64,000 bases of DNA from UBA6163 sp031411655 (GTDB lineage Bacteria; Planctomycetota; Planctomycetia; Pirellulales; Pirellulaceae). The DNA lies in the NCBI GenBank assembly GCA_031411655.1, contig JANOBM010000096.1, positions 1 through 64,000 on the forward strand, given 5' to 3'. The notes beneath the pieces were generated by a model that saw only the letters and a program-made list of their open reading frames with translations, was not told the origin of the DNA and made no database searches. Positions 36,628 to 46,208 of the stretch are shown piece by piece. A program made the translations under genes and the position numbers. Position 1 is the first letter of the stretch, and each line of letters starts with the position of its first letter.

Positions 36628-38397
36628 TTGGACAATTCGAAAATCGCTGACGTCTTTGACGAGCTAGCAGACCTGTTGGAATTTCGTGGTGAGAATCCAT
36701 TTCGAGTTCGCGCTTATCGGAACGGCTCGCGCGCGATCCGCGATCTCGATGAGTCAGTGGTGTCCATTCTCGCTGATCCAACGCGATCGCTGGCAGATGT
36801 TCCAGGAATCGGCAGCACGCTCGAAGAGAAGTCGCGAACGTTGGTCGAAACCGGCACTCTGGAACAACTTGAAACCTTGCGAGCAGCGGTCCCCGAATCT
36901 GTCTTGGCGATGACACGCATTCCTGGACTGGGTGCAAAAAAAGCGGCGGCGTTGCACCAGTCGCTAGGCATCGAGTCGTTGGAAGACCTTCGAGCCGCAT
37001 GCAATGCGGGCACCGTTCGCAAGCTGAAAGGCTTTGGGGCAAAGACCGAGGAAATGATACTCGCAGGCCTGCAGATCGCTGAAGCTGCAGGAACTCGTGT
37101 CTACTGGTCGACTGCCGACGAACTGGTCTCGCAGCTTACCGATCACATGCGCAACTGCCCTGCAGTCTTAAAAATGGAATGGGCAGGAAGCTATCGGCGG
37201 GGGCGAGAGACCGTTGGTGATCTCGACTTGCTTGTCGTTGCGAACGACCGAGATGGCGCTATGGACCACCTCGAATCGTTCCCGGAACGTACCCAAACGA
37301 TTGCGCGCGGCGAACAAAAAAAAATATCGATTCGTGTCGGCAAGGCATTTCAAGTCGACATGAGATTAGTAAACGAGGCAGAGTTTGGAGCGGCGCTGCA
37401 ATACTTCACTGGGTCCAAAGACCACAACGTCCACGTCAGACGCCTGGCCAGTGCCAAAGGGCTCAAGATTAATGAGTACGGAGTGTTTCGCGAATCCACC
37501 AACGAGCGATTGGGTGGCCGGACGGAAGACGAGCTTTATGCATCGATCGGCTTGCCGTGGATTCCGCCAGAGTTGCGTGAGGATCGTCACGAATTCGAAT
37601 GGGCCGAGCAGGGTAAGCTACCCGAATTGATCACAGCGGATCAAGTGTGTGGCGACCTTCACATGCATACCAATGCGACTGACGGTACGGCGACACTTCG
37701 CGAAATGGCCGATGCAGCGTTGGCTCGAGACCTCAGCTACATCGCTATCACCGATCACAGCCAGCGAGTTTCGATGGCTCGTGGATTGGACGCTAAACGA
37801 CTGCGAGCACAATGGGAATTGATCGACGAGCTTCGTAAAGAATATGCCGGAAGACTTGTCATCCTCAAAGGAATTGAATGCGACATCCTGGAGGGCGGCG
37901 GGATGGACCTTCCAGATGACTGCCTTGCGGAGGCGGACTGGGTCCTCGCGAGTGTCCACTACGGCCAACGTCAGCCGAGGTCTCAGATCACAGATAGGAT
38001 TCTCGGTGCAATTGAGAACCCACATGTCGACTGCATTGCCCATCCAACAGGCCGATTGATCAATCGACGCGAAGCCTACGACGTCGACTTGGACGCGGTC
38101 ATGCAAGCTACGGTGTTGAATCGCAAGATGCTTGAGCTCAATGCCAATCCTGCAAGGCTGGATCTCAATGACATCCACCTTGCGGCAGCGAAGCGATTGG
38201 GTATTCCGATCGTCATCAACACCGACGCGCACTCAACCGATGGATTGTCTGTCATGCGATATGGAATCATGCAAGCGCGCCGGGCAGGGCTGACGGCAAA
38301 CGACATCGCCAATACAAAGCCACTGGAATCTTTTATGGAAATACTGAGTGGCAAATCACAATCTTTCCACGCGCGTTCGTCGGAGCCGAAGAGCTAA
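36628..38397 (+). CDS. polX: Family X DNA polymerase / 3'-5' exonuclease PolX
   Basis: The 589-residue protein begins with TTG at 36628; GGAG lies ten bases upstream and no ATG fits. The N-terminal helix-hairpin-helix and 8-kDa-like region (SLADVPGIGSTLEEK, IPGLGAKKAA) is followed by the polymerase palm with the metal motif GSYRRGRETVGDLDLLVV. The C-terminal PHP domain (about 345-575) carries DLHMHTNATDG and AITDHS, the exonuclease and metal centre. Length and order match bacterial PolX. It fills short gaps in base excision repair in the cytoplasm. The gene is convergent with an HNH nuclease across a palindromic hairpin. Confidence 0.93.
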   Translation: MDNSKIADVFDELADLLEFRGENPFRVRAYRNGSRAIRDLDESVVSILADPTRSLADVPGIGSTLEEKSRTLVETGTLEQLETLRAAVPESVLAMTRIPGLGAKKAAALHQSLGIESLEDLRAACNAGTVRKLKGFGAKTEEMILAGLQIAEAAGTRVYWSTADELVSQLTDHMRNCPAVLKMEWAGSYRRGRETVGDLDLLVVANDRDGAMDHLESFPERTQTIARGEQKKISIRVGKAFQVDMRLVNEAEFGAALQYFTGSKDHNVHVRRLASAKGLKINEYGVFRESTNERLGGRTEDELYASIGLPWIPPELREDRHEFEWAEQGKLPELITADQVCGDLHMHTNATDGTATLREMADAALARDLSYIAITDHSQRVSMARGLDAKRLRAQWELIDELRKEYAGRLVILKGIECDILEGGGMDLPDDCLAEADWVLASVHYGQRQPRSQITDRILGAIENPHVDCIAHPTGRLINRREAYDVDLDAVMQATVLNRKMLELNANPARLDLNDIHLAAAKRLGIPIVINTDAHSTDGLSVMRYGIMQARRAGLTANDIANTKPLESFMEILSGKSQSFHARSSEPKS

Positions 38398-38426
38398 CCG
38401 GCACGCTGGCTTTGCCAAACGCCCAG

Positions 38427-38466
38427 CCTTCACATATTGAATTCTCTTGAATTCAATGGGTGAAGG
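38427..38466. terminator. Bidirectional hairpin between polX and the HNH gene
   Basis: CCTTCAC (38427-38433) and ATTGAATTC (38436-38444) pair with GAATTCAAT (38449-38457) and GTGAAGG (38460-38466) around a TCTT loop. This gives 16 base pairs with one 2-nt internal mismatch. It lies between two convergent genes, 30 and 46 bp from their stops. There is no T-run on either side, so it may act as a shared terminator or mRNA-end stabiliser. Confidence 0.65.
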
Positions 38467-38511
38467 CACGGGGGTTTGGACATCGATTGGGTAGGACGGC
38501 GATGGACGTGC

Positions 38512-39120
38512 TTAATGGCCTGCCGATAGAAATGTCTTCCAACATTCATAACGGGGGTCATTAATCGTTTCGCAAACCAATGAATTGAAACGCGGTTTGC
38601 TGGGTCGAGTTAGCAGTCTCATCTTCGCTTGCTGTGGCGTTCGTCCGCCTTTTCGTCCATTGCACTTCAAGCAGCAGCAAACGATGTTCTCCCAAGTGGT
38701 TTGTCCACCGTGTGATCGCGGAATCACATGGTCCAGGCTAAGCTTATGCGTAGGCTGAGCCTGCCCACAATATTGACACTGATAGCCATCTCTCGCAAAT
38801 AGGTTTTTGCGATTGAATCGCACTGTTTGCGAAGGCATCCGCTCGAATCGAGTTAAGCGAACGATACGTGGCACTCGCAATTCAAAATTTACAGCTTGCA
38901 GGTAATCCTCGCCCGGCTGCTTCTCGACCGCCGTCAGCTGGCTGAACTCACACCAGCTATCGAAGTCATAGGCGACAAACTGGTCGCGGTCCATGACAAT
39001 CACTTCGGCACAATCGCGATACAACAATGTCATCGACCGACGAACATTGACGACCCGTATCGCCATGTAAAAACGGTTGAGTACCAGAACGTTGGAATCG
39101 AGAACGCTACTCCCTGACAT
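38512..39120 (-). CDS. HNH endonuclease family protein
   Basis: The 202-residue protein has a C-terminal HNH domain: CQYCG (about 113-117), LDHVIPRSHGG and NIVCCCLKCNGRKG, which combine the two zinc knuckles with the catalytic His. The N-terminal part (VLDSNVLVLNRFYMAIRVVNVRRS) is the extended arm common to this group, seen in many planctomycete genomes. It is predicted to cut DNA with a divalent metal. No methyltransferase, phage or intron context was seen, so the cellular role (repair, for example) is inferred. Confidence 0.85.
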   Translation of the reverse strand: MSGSSVLDSNVLVLNRFYMAIRVVNVRRSMTLLYRDCAEVIVMDRDQFVAYDFDSWCEFSQLTAVEKQPGEDYLQAVNFELRVPRIVRLTRFERMPSQTVRFNRKNLFARDGYQCQYCGQAQPTHKLSLDHVIPRSHGGQTTWENIVCCCLKCNGRKGGRTPQQAKMRLLTRPSKPRFNSLVCETINDPRYECWKTFLSAGH

Positions 39121-39357
39121 CGCCTGCGCATCCTTCGGACGGGTGAACCACCGACGGTGACCGTGTCATACGCGGCGGCGAAACGAGTTGGACTGTTGAC
39201 GGCTGACTGAGTGGTTTCATTGTAGCCAAGCCGTCCAGGCCTATGGTAAACGGGCTTTGTCAGTTATTGATGAATTTAGTCGTGATTCTTCATTCACGAT
39301 CCAGCGGGCAACTGGTCTGCCGGTTGATGACACCAAAATGGGTACAGGGTTCGTCCA

Positions 39358-40026
39358 TTGATTTCTAAAATCGCTCTCTCCCTTGCTTTCCATCTAACGG
39401 CTCGATTGCCCACCTTCGCTCGATTGCCCGCATCGACTCGATTGCCCGCGTCCGACGGGGTCCTCCTATTCTCTTGGTCCCTCGAACCGCTACTTCCGTT
39501 CGTCTGGGGAATCAGCCTCATCATCGCGTGTCTGGCAGCGTGGGGACTGAACCTGATAGCGTTGCCAGGAAACTGGGTTGCGACGGGACTGCTTGCAATC
39601 TACGTCTGGCTGGGACCGGACTCAGGACGGGCCTCGATCGGATTCTTTGTCCTGATCGCCGCGTTTTTAATGGCTGCGGTAGGCGAAGTCATCGAACTGC
39701 TCGCGGCAGCGATGGGTGCCAAACGCGCCGGTGCTAGCCGGCGCAGTACTTTTTTCGCATTGCTCGGATCTTTCGTGGGAGCGATTATCGGCGCGTTCGT
39801 AGGGATTCCCATCCCTGCCATTGGATCGATCATCGCTGCCATTGTCTTTAGTGGCGCTGGTGCAACCGTCGGCGCGATGTATGGCGAATGGAGCGATGGA
39901 CGACCTTGGAAAGAGAGTTGGGCGGTGGGGCACGCCGCATTTTGGGGCCGCACTTTTGGCATGCTTGGCAAGCTCTCCGCAGGCATGGCGATCCTGTTTT
40001 TGATCTGCATTGCCCTCCTTTTCTAA
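39358..40026 (+). CDS. DUF456 membrane protein
   Basis: The 222-residue protein has about four to five membrane helices and the glycine-zipper-like stretch SFVGAIIGAFVGIPIPAIGS typical of DUF456. GEWSDGRPWKESWAVGHAAFWGR near the C-terminus is also family-like. The start is TTG at 39358; no ATG lies upstream in frame, and the ribosome site is weak. Residues 15-32 are three hexapeptides (RLPTFA, RLPAST, RLPASD) made by an 18-bp tandem repeat in the DNA. The function of DUF456 proteins is unknown. A start downstream of the repeat would leave the protein core intact. Confidence 0.75.
   Translation: MISKIALSLAFHLTARLPTFARLPASTRLPASDGVLLFSWSLEPLLPFVWGISLIIACLAAWGLNLIALPGNWVATGLLAIYVWLGPDSGRASIGFFVLIAAFLMAAVGEVIELLAAAMGAKRAGASRRSTFFALLGSFVGAIIGAFVGIPIPAIGSIIAAIVFSGAGATVGAMYGEWSDGRPWKESWAVGHAAFWGRTFGMLGKLSAGMAILFLICIALLF
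39401..39454. repeat. 18-bp tandem repeat x3 in the DUF456 N-terminus
   Basis: Three units of CTCGATTGCCCNNNNNNN start at 39401, 39419 and 39437 and share the first eleven bases exactly. They encode RLP-headed hexapeptides. The repeat may vary in number between strains and would then change the length of the N-terminus without breaking the frame. Confidence 0.85.
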
Positions 40027-40281
40027 TGGAGCAGCGGGCGCCCACGAACTTAATTTCGAACCACAACGAAGGCCGTCTGTCAAGCGAAAAACTCCGCAAA
40101 AAAATTGGCGTTCATTTTCAATGGGCGATAAGTGGACTTGTGTCTTGTCACGACACACGCTGCCTCACTAGGATGATCGATAAGAGCAGGTGCGATTTGT
40201 CTCATCCATCCCTTCTTAAGCGACCTACCGTAGTGTCGCTCGCGCCCGCTCCAAACTCGATAACACGGTGTGAACACTCTG

Positions 40282-40581
40282 ATGATTCACTACACATGCG
40301 ATCGATGCAAACAGAAAATTTCGTCAGTCGAAGTTCGCTATTTGCTGAAACTCGAAGTACAAGCCATTGCTGACTCCGAAGAGACCATTGCGACGGATGA
40401 CTTTGATTCGCTCTCCGAGTTGCACCAGCTTCTCGAGGGTATTCAGTGCGAGGAAGACTTTAGCGACCCGATACCTGCCTCTCAGGCAAACTACGATCTT
40501 TGTCCGCGCTGTTACAAACAGTTCTCTCGCAACCCGCTGGGACGAGAGATCGCTAGCGCGATTGGCTTTAGCAACAACTGA
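40282..40581 (+). CDS. Small zinc-knuckle protein, unknown
   Basis: From ATG 40282 the protein is 99 residues; a GTG at 40270 would add four. It has two CxxC pairs, YTCDRC near the N-terminus and DLCPRCYKQF near residue 80, which probably bind one zinc. Between them is an acidic stretch (DSEETIATDDFDSLSELHQLLEG). The form is typical of small planctomycete proteins that might bind nucleic acid or protein. The stop (TGA) abuts the stop of the convergent next gene with no bases between. Confidence 0.65.
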   Translation: MIHYTCDRCKQKISSVEVRYLLKLEVQAIADSEETIATDDFDSLSELHQLLEGIQCEEDFSDPIPASQANYDLCPRCYKQFSRNPLGREIASAIGFSNN

Positions 40582-41679
40582 CTACGGGGTTGCCGCATTG
40601 CGAGTGTTGACAAGTGTCGCCGGTGCCTGAACGCGGCTCAAGTAATGATCTCGTGCCTCGAGGTAATCCAAGATGGCCACCCGGACATCGACAGGCAATT
40701 TCTGAATTGTTGGATCCACATACGGATCGATCGATCCAAACAAAACTTGCTCAACGGTTTGTATCGCTCGATCCCTCCGAAGCGTAGGATCCGTTGACGT
40801 CATGTCGAGTCGAAACGAAACGTGACTTGGCAGGCGTCGATTGATAGATGGCGATTCTTGACGAATCGCCTGTGTCGCTCGTCGGCGAAGCTCCAACTCG
40901 GTTTCGGCAAGCTGCTGCGCGGTAGCTGCCGTTTCGTGATCCTGATCGAGATGGGTTGCGACAAGAAATCGGCCTGCGCCGACTTGATGTGACTTCGGTG
41001 CCATTCCGGCAAACGACGACAAACTAGATGAAAGGCCTCGCGCCATCGATTCGGCGACGACCCTTACTTCGAGGAGTTCACCACGCCAAGTCATCGGCAC
41101 GCGGAGGACGACCGTGAATTGCTTGTCGCCTTCAAGCACTTGGCGATCATCGGCCCGCAACTTGAAATACACGCCGCGGCCTCGGTGAGTGGTACCGCTT
41201 GCTGCAACGATATGCATTGGCGCTACGCGATTGTATTTCGTCGATGCGGTTTCCTTTTCACCGCGATCGGCGCCGACTTTGCCACGAACCAGATGACCGT
41301 AAGCCGCATCGATGGACACGCCGAGATTGTCCACAACTTCCTGGGATTTCGAAACTTCGATGTCTCCTGCAACCGAGCTGGACAATTCCGTCCGCGGTGA
41401 GTAGTCCGCAATCTCGGCACCGCCACCCAGTGGGCTGACTTGGACGACCAACTGATCCGCGTGTGGCGATTGAAGCGAGTCGGCGATCAAAGAGAGTTCA
41501 AGTTCGATGGAGACTAATAATTCATGACCGGATCGTTCCCGAGGTGTCACATCGGTCGCTCGTGCTGTGGCCGGCAAGTCGAAGTGAATGGCAGGGTCAG
41601 CAAATGCCACTGGCGTCACGACGATCCACGCTGTCAATAACAATACGGGTGAAAGACGTGCAAGCATGGGTTTCTCCAT
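40582..41679 (-). CDS. Secreted protein, unknown
   Basis: The 365-residue protein has a signal peptide (SPVLLLTAWIVVTPVAFA) and no recognised domain. Two beta-rich regions (about 35-105 and 165-250) precede a helical C-terminus with LDYLEARDHYLSR. The N-terminal and middle parts have the look of a beta-sandwich envelope protein. The gene ends exactly where the convergent zinc-knuckle gene ends. Confidence 0.55.
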   Translation of the reverse strand: MEKPMLARLSPVLLLTAWIVVTPVAFADPAIHFDLPATARATDVTPRERSGHELLVSIELELSLIADSLQSPHADQLVVQVSPLGGGAEIADYSPRTELSSSVAGDIEVSKSQEVVDNLGVSIDAAYGHLVRGKVGADRGEKETASTKYNRVAPMHIVAASGTTHRGRGVYFKLRADDRQVLEGDKQFTVVLRVPMTWRGELLEVRVVAESMARGLSSSLSSFAGMAPKSHQVGAGRFLVATHLDQDHETAATAQQLAETELELRRRATQAIRQESPSINRRLPSHVSFRLDMTSTDPTLRRDRAIQTVEQVLFGSIDPYVDPTIQKLPVDVRVAILDYLEARDHYLSRVQAPATLVNTRNAATP

Positions 41680-41987
41680 TCCCGGTAATCGAGGGCTTCC
41701 ATTTCAAACGCAAGCCGACGCCGACTTCATGCGACATCTGAGAAGGTCTTTAGCGTTTCAAGGCCAAAGGCGAGCTAGCAATGACGTCTTCTTCCTGGAA
41801 GACACCGGCATAGTACGCATCGAACACGTGGAGGCAAGCCTTCGGTGACTTGGCATGCTTTTTCGACAAAGCGAAAGCCCCTCGGACCCTGCGTCCCCAC
41901 AAGGAAAGACTTGTGATGGACGACCACTCCAGACAGGCTTTCCGGTAAGTCCGAGAGTTCTGCACTCCTTCGATTCAGCCGACAACG
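41680..41987. other. Intergenic gap upstream of the NHL-propeller gene
   Basis: Divergent region of about 300 bp between the secreted protein and the propeller gene. A 71-codon frame on the minus strand (GTG start at 41965) has some coding-like stretch near its end but no match and no proper ribosome site. I do not call it a gene. No promoter consensus was seen. Confidence 0.35.
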
Positions 41988-43004
41988 ATGGAAAGACACG
42001 AAGTGATCATCGGAAATGGCGGGCATCGGTATCGTTGTATCCATGATTGGGGACGTGACTCCCTTCCCGCTGGGTACCACTATGGAAATGCATCTCATGG
42101 CGTCGCGATCGATGCTCAGGGCTTTGTTTATGTGACACATACGGGCCAGCCAGATTCAGTCTTCGTTTTTGACGATGACGGAAGGTTTGTTCGCACGATG
42201 GCGAGCATCCATGTCAACCCAGGGGGACTAGGGGAAGATGCTCGGAACCCCCAAGGCGTAGCCTGTGGTCACGGCATTGACATTCGAAAAGAGGGCAATG
42301 AAGAGTTCATTTATCTTTCACCGACGCACGCGCAGATGGGATTCACCAAGCTGTCGATGGCCGGTGAGTTAGTCTGGAAAAAGAATCGGGACACCGTTTT
42401 TACGGATGCCAATTCGGCGAAGGCCCTCGGAATCGACCTGCGTCCTACGAATACAAGTTTTCGTCCGGATGGCGGATACTATCTCGGTGACGGTTATGGG
42501 ACGGGCTTTCTATTTCAATATGATGCTGCGGATCGGTTTGTACGAACCATCGGAGGAGTCGGTTCCGAGTCGGGAAAATTTCGCACGCCTCATGGGCATT
42601 GGCTTGACGACCGCGATGGACTGCCCAAGCTGGTTGTTGCCGATCGCGCCAACGAACGCCTGCAGTGGTTTGACATGGATGGAAACCATCTGAGTATCCT
42701 TGGCGGATTCTTGTTTCCAGCCGCTATCGATCAGCGAGAGGAGAACCTATTGATTGCAGACCTGCATGCACGGGTCACTATTCTCGGCCGCAATAACGAG
42801 GTCGTGGTACACCTCGGCGACGACGCTAATTGGCGGGAGCGGGTGTTGGCAGATAATTTTGCGATGCGTAAAACTCCCCAGCTATGCCCGCCTGGACATT
42901 TTATTCATCCCCACGATGCTTGCTTTGATCGGCATGGCAATATCTTTGTAACCGAGTGGGTCGTCGGGGGGCGCGTCACGAAGCTGGAACGACTGGATCC
43001 GTGA
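41988..43004 (+). CDS. NHL/six-bladed beta-propeller protein
   Basis: The 338-residue protein has repeated blades of the NHL type: GVAIDAQGFVYVTHTGQPDSV, PDGGYYLGDGYGTG, LPKLVVADRANERLQWFD and HPHDACFDRHGNIFVTEW. No signal peptide is visible, so it is probably cytoplasmic. The pattern resembles peptidyl-alpha-hydroxyglycine lyase-like and other NHL proteins, but there is no decisive active-site motif. It may be a sugar- or oligomer-binding or lyase protein; that is inference. Confidence 0.7.
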   Translation: MERHEVIIGNGGHRYRCIHDWGRDSLPAGYHYGNASHGVAIDAQGFVYVTHTGQPDSVFVFDDDGRFVRTMASIHVNPGGLGEDARNPQGVACGHGIDIRKEGNEEFIYLSPTHAQMGFTKLSMAGELVWKKNRDTVFTDANSAKALGIDLRPTNTSFRPDGGYYLGDGYGTGFLFQYDAADRFVRTIGGVGSESGKFRTPHGHWLDDRDGLPKLVVADRANERLQWFDMDGNHLSILGGFLFPAAIDQREENLLIADLHARVTILGRNNEVVVHLGDDANWRERVLADNFAMRKTPQLCPPGHFIHPHDACFDRHGNIFVTEWVVGGRVTKLERLDP

Positions 43005-43022
43005 CTCGTTGGAGTTAACCCA

Positions 43023-43043
43023 TCACTCAGTCAAAGTGAGTGA
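43023..43043 (+). terminator. Weak hairpin after the NHL gene
   Basis: TCACTCA pairs with TGAGTGA around GTCAAAG, 19 bp after the NHL stop. No T-run follows, so it is only a possible terminator. Confidence 0.3.
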
Positions 43044-43202
43044 ACTCATATGACCCCACGCTGCAATGATTCGCCAATCCAGCGCCAAATTGTCGCGAAG
43101 CCTGCTCGCTCAAACGCGTGGTCGTTATTATCTAACGGGAAACGCGGCCCTTTCCGAAGAGTCGACGGTCAATCGAGGGTTCTGTAAGTTTAGGTTTAAA
43201 CT

Positions 43203-44858
43203 GTGGCGAGACCAATGAAGTTAGTGATTGTTGGGGGTGTGGCCGGAGGAGCTTCCGCGGCCGCTCGGGCGCGGCGGCTTTCTGAAGAGTCAGAGATTGT
43301 GTTGTTTGAGCGAGGACCGGATGTGTCGTTCGCCAATTGTGGTTTGCCGTATTATGTCGGTGGTGAGATCGCTAGTCGCGACAAGTTGCTCGTCACGAAG
43401 CCCGAGTTGCTCCGTACACGCTTCAAACTCGATGTCAGAACTCGCACCGTAGTCGAAAAGATTGACCGCCAGGCGAAAACGATTAGCGTGCGAGAACTCG
43501 ACAGCGGGCGCACCTATGAAGAATCTTACGACAAACTCATTCTCTCACCCGGTGCCGCCCCATTGAGGCCAGCGCTTCCGGGTATCGAACTTCCGGGTGT
43601 CTATACGCTGCGCAATCTTCAGGATGTCGACCGTATCAAGAATCAAGTTGACTCAGGCCCAAAAAATGTCGTGGTGATTGGAGGTGGGTTTATTGGCTTG
43701 GAAATGGTGGAGAACCTAGTAAGACTTGGTATTTCGACAACGCTCATTGAACGCAATCCCCAAGTCCTCGGTCCACTCGACTTGGAGATGACGACGCCAA
43801 TCGAGCAGGCGCTTCGCGATCACGGTGTGGCCCTTCATTATTGTGAGAACTTGAAATCGATAGAAAAACTCGATAGCGACCTGTTGCTTCGATTCGAATC
43901 CGGCCTGCAATTATTGGCTTCCATGGTTGTTGTCGGGGTTGGTGTAAAACCTGAAAGTCATCTTGCAGCCGACGCAGGCTTGGGAGTTGGTTCGCGCGGC
44001 GGCATTCAAGTGGATGAGTTTTTGAGAACGAGTGATCCCGACATTTATGCCGTAGGCGATGCCGTCGAAGTCAAAGATTTTGTGCTAGGCCATGACACGC
44101 TTGTTCCACTGGCCGGCCCTGCGAATCGCCAGGGACGACTTGCTGCCGATAATGTTTTCGGAGGAAATGCTTCCTATCGCGGCACACAGGGGACGGCAAT
44201 TGTCGGCGTGCTCGGCAAGACCGCAGCGATGACTGGGGCATCGGAAAAGGTACTGCGTCGGTGCAACCGTGCCTTCCGAAAAGTCTATGTGCATCCAGCC
44301 CATCATGCGGGCTACTATCCTGGCGCGGAGGGGATGACGCTCAAATTACTCTTCGATCCCCAGTCGGGTAAGATTCTCGGTGCCCAAGGTGTCGGCGGTG
44401 CGGGTGTAGACAAACGAATCGATGTTTTGGCCGTGGCGATTCAAGCAGGTTTTACTGTCTTCGACTTAGAAGAATTGGAGCTCTGCTATGCACCGCAATA
44501 CGGTTCGGCGAAGGATCCGGTGAACATGCTTGGGTTCGTCGCCAGTGGCTTGATGCGAGGCGAGCATCCACAAGTCGACGTCGATTCGCTCAGTGCGACT
44601 GGCTCCAACGATTCGACTTGCTTGATAGACGTTCGAACGCCGGATGAGTTTTCCAAAGGCCACATTGCCGGAGCCATCAATATACCCGTTGATGATTTGC
44701 GTTGCCGCATCAACGAGTTGTCTTCAGCCCGGCCGATCGTCACCTATTGCCAAGTGGGGATGCGTGGTTATTTGGCAACTCGCATTCTTCGCCAATCGGG
44801 CTTCAACGCATCGAACCTTGGTGGGGGCTACAAAACCTACTCGTTGTTTCAACGTTAG
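43203..44858 (+). CDS. CoA-disulfide-reductase-like flavoprotein fused to rhodanese domain
   Basis: The 551-residue protein has an FAD-binding Rossmann start (KLVIVGGVAGGASAAARARRL), the redox-active Cys in SFANCGLPYYVGG (about 43-48), an NAD(P)H motif VVIGGGFIGLEMVENL, and a dimerisation domain. A rhodanese domain fills the last ~95 residues with active Cys in VTYCQVGMRG. This is the CoADR-RHD / NADH-dependent persulfide reductase layout. It probably reduces CoA-disulfides or persulfides with NAD(P)H in the cytoplasm and transfers sulfur by the rhodanese. The start is GTG 43203 or ATG 43215 with weak ribosome sites. No sulfur-oxidation genes neighbour it. Confidence 0.88.
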   Translation: MARPMKLVIVGGVAGGASAAARARRLSEESEIVLFERGPDVSFANCGLPYYVGGEIASRDKLLVTKPELLRTRFKLDVRTRTVVEKIDRQAKTISVRELDSGRTYEESYDKLILSPGAAPLRPALPGIELPGVYTLRNLQDVDRIKNQVDSGPKNVVVIGGGFIGLEMVENLVRLGISTTLIERNPQVLGPLDLEMTTPIEQALRDHGVALHYCENLKSIEKLDSDLLLRFESGLQLLASMVVVGVGVKPESHLAADAGLGVGSRGGIQVDEFLRTSDPDIYAVGDAVEVKDFVLGHDTLVPLAGPANRQGRLAADNVFGGNASYRGTQGTAIVGVLGKTAAMTGASEKVLRRCNRAFRKVYVHPAHHAGYYPGAEGMTLKLLFDPQSGKILGAQGVGGAGVDKRIDVLAVAIQAGFTVFDLEELELCYAPQYGSAKDPVNMLGFVASGLMRGEHPQVDVDSLSATGSNDSTCLIDVRTPDEFSKGHIAGAINIPVDDLRCRINELSSARPIVTYCQVGMRGYLATRILRQSGFNASNLGGGYKTYSLFQR

Positions 44859-44918
44859 GCTTCAAGTGTACGAATTCAACGAGCCGCTCCGGTTTTAGTG
44901 GCTGCAGAACGTATCGTT

Positions 44919-46208
44919 TCACTGGAGTGGTTTAACATGCAACTCTTGTTCGCTCCACTGGATCGTAACGCCTGCGGAGCGAGCAACCTGCTCTGAAATA
45001 TCTCGTAGCGACTTGTCTTGAACTGCAAGCGATACAAGCGATTTGCATGCATCGCCCGCTGCAGGCTCAATGACAAGAACGCGAGTGGAAGTTGTCGCCA
45101 GCTGACGAAAGACTTGATCTGCCGTGACGTTTTCCAGACGCATGCTAAAACGAGTTTTGTCGATATCCAGTGGCTTTGTCGCTTGAAGTCGAACGGCAGA
45201 AAGCCAGGCCTTTGTCGCCGCATGATGTCCGGCGGGGCTGCTTGTTAACAGGATTCCACCCTTGGCTTCTCGAAACAGGGCGGCTTGATCCACCGCGAGA
45301 ACGTCTTTGCGCATCGTTAATGCATGAGGACCCGAAGGGTACAGGGCCTCGATTTTGGCTGGCGCCACCAGAGGAACATATTGGTTCGGGTCAGTTGTTG
45401 ACGGAACCTTGTCAAACTGCGTCACAATGAGCAACCGAGCCGTTGAGGGGCGCATGGCGGTCCAGTGGACGGCGGCCCATAAGTCATGCGGAAGCGATGG
45501 GCCTGAAGAAGACCCGCCACACACAAGCATCGCTTGAGCGGGCGTTGATGGCTCGCCCCAAGATAGGTCGCGAGGCATATCATTGCCCGACTTGCCCATG
45601 ACAGCCCCCGCGACCGCTAGCGCCCAATCTCTCCGTCCCACAAGGACCACGTTTTCAGCAACGGCGATCTCCGCCCCGGCAGAATCCACCAAAGTGCTGA
45701 GCGCCTCAAAGACAGTCTTAGCTTCCGGTCCCGTACCCACCGGTACCGTCGGATCGATTTTGCGGTCGATCCAGATGTTGATTCCCAGCGGCTGTGAAAT
45801 GGCGAGAAGTGACTCCCGAAGGGGCCGATCGGAGATCGCGGCACGAAAAGGGCTGGACAGTTTTGTAGCAAGTGTCGCCTCAACGGCCGGGTTCACGGTT
45901 ACCTTTACCGGTAAAACCTGGGCCTTTGTGGCCGAACCCATGATGACGGCCAAAAAGCCGGCCACCGTGACTACAACACGCGAAAAACGCTGATTTCCAG
46001 GTTTGCAGGCCGACAAGGAGGCAACTAGACTCGGGCCATACCCGTAGTTCGACAGCTTGCTAGTGTTGATGAATCCGAGAGTGCGGATTCTAATTTTCAG
46101 AACTCGCGACGCTTGCCGGACGCGGTCGGCTGCATAGGATGCAGCCGAGTTGGCACGGTGGTCAGCTCCTAGATTCTTGACAACAATGGACGATGACATA
46201 GTGACCAC
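44919..46208 (-). CDS. STN-domain (secretin N-terminal-like) protein, secreted
   Basis: The longest frame gives 429 residues, but its first ~60 have no similarity and overlap a divergent gene. A later start is likely, for example TTG around 46016, after which a signal peptide follows (VVVTVAGFLAVIMGSATKAQ). Residues from about 110 to 190 (DRPLRESLLAISQPLGINIWIDRKI) fit the secretin/TonB short N-terminal domain, and a second such unit sits at the C-terminus (VTADQVFRQLATTSTRVLVIE). There is no secretin pore domain. It may bind peptidoglycan or another envelope partner; that is inferred. Confidence 0.65.
   Translation of the reverse strand: MVTMSSSIVVKNLGADHRANSAASYAADRVRQASRVLKIRIRTLGFINTSKLSNYGYGPSLVASLSACKPGNQRFSRVVVTVAGFLAVIMGSATKAQVLPVKVTVNPAVEATLATKLSSPFRAAISDRPLRESLLAISQPLGINIWIDRKIDPTVPVGTGPEAKTVFEALSTLVDSAGAEIAVAENVVLVGRRDWALAVAGAVMGKSGNDMPRDLSWGEPSTPAQAMLVCGGSSSGPSLPHDLWAAVHWTAMRPSTARLLIVTQFDKVPSTTDPNQYVPLVAPAKIEALYPSGPHALTMRKDVLAVDQAALFREAKGGILLTSSPAGHHAATKAWLSAVRLQATKPLDIDKTRFSMRLENVTADQVFRQLATTSTRVLVIEPAAGDACKSLVSLAVQDKSLRDISEQVARSAGVTIQWSEQELHVKPLQ

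Noticed and set aside
41750..41965. 71-codon minus-strand frame with a coding-like end
   Set aside because: GTG start with poorly spaced ribosome site and no match; kept only as a note in the gap entry.
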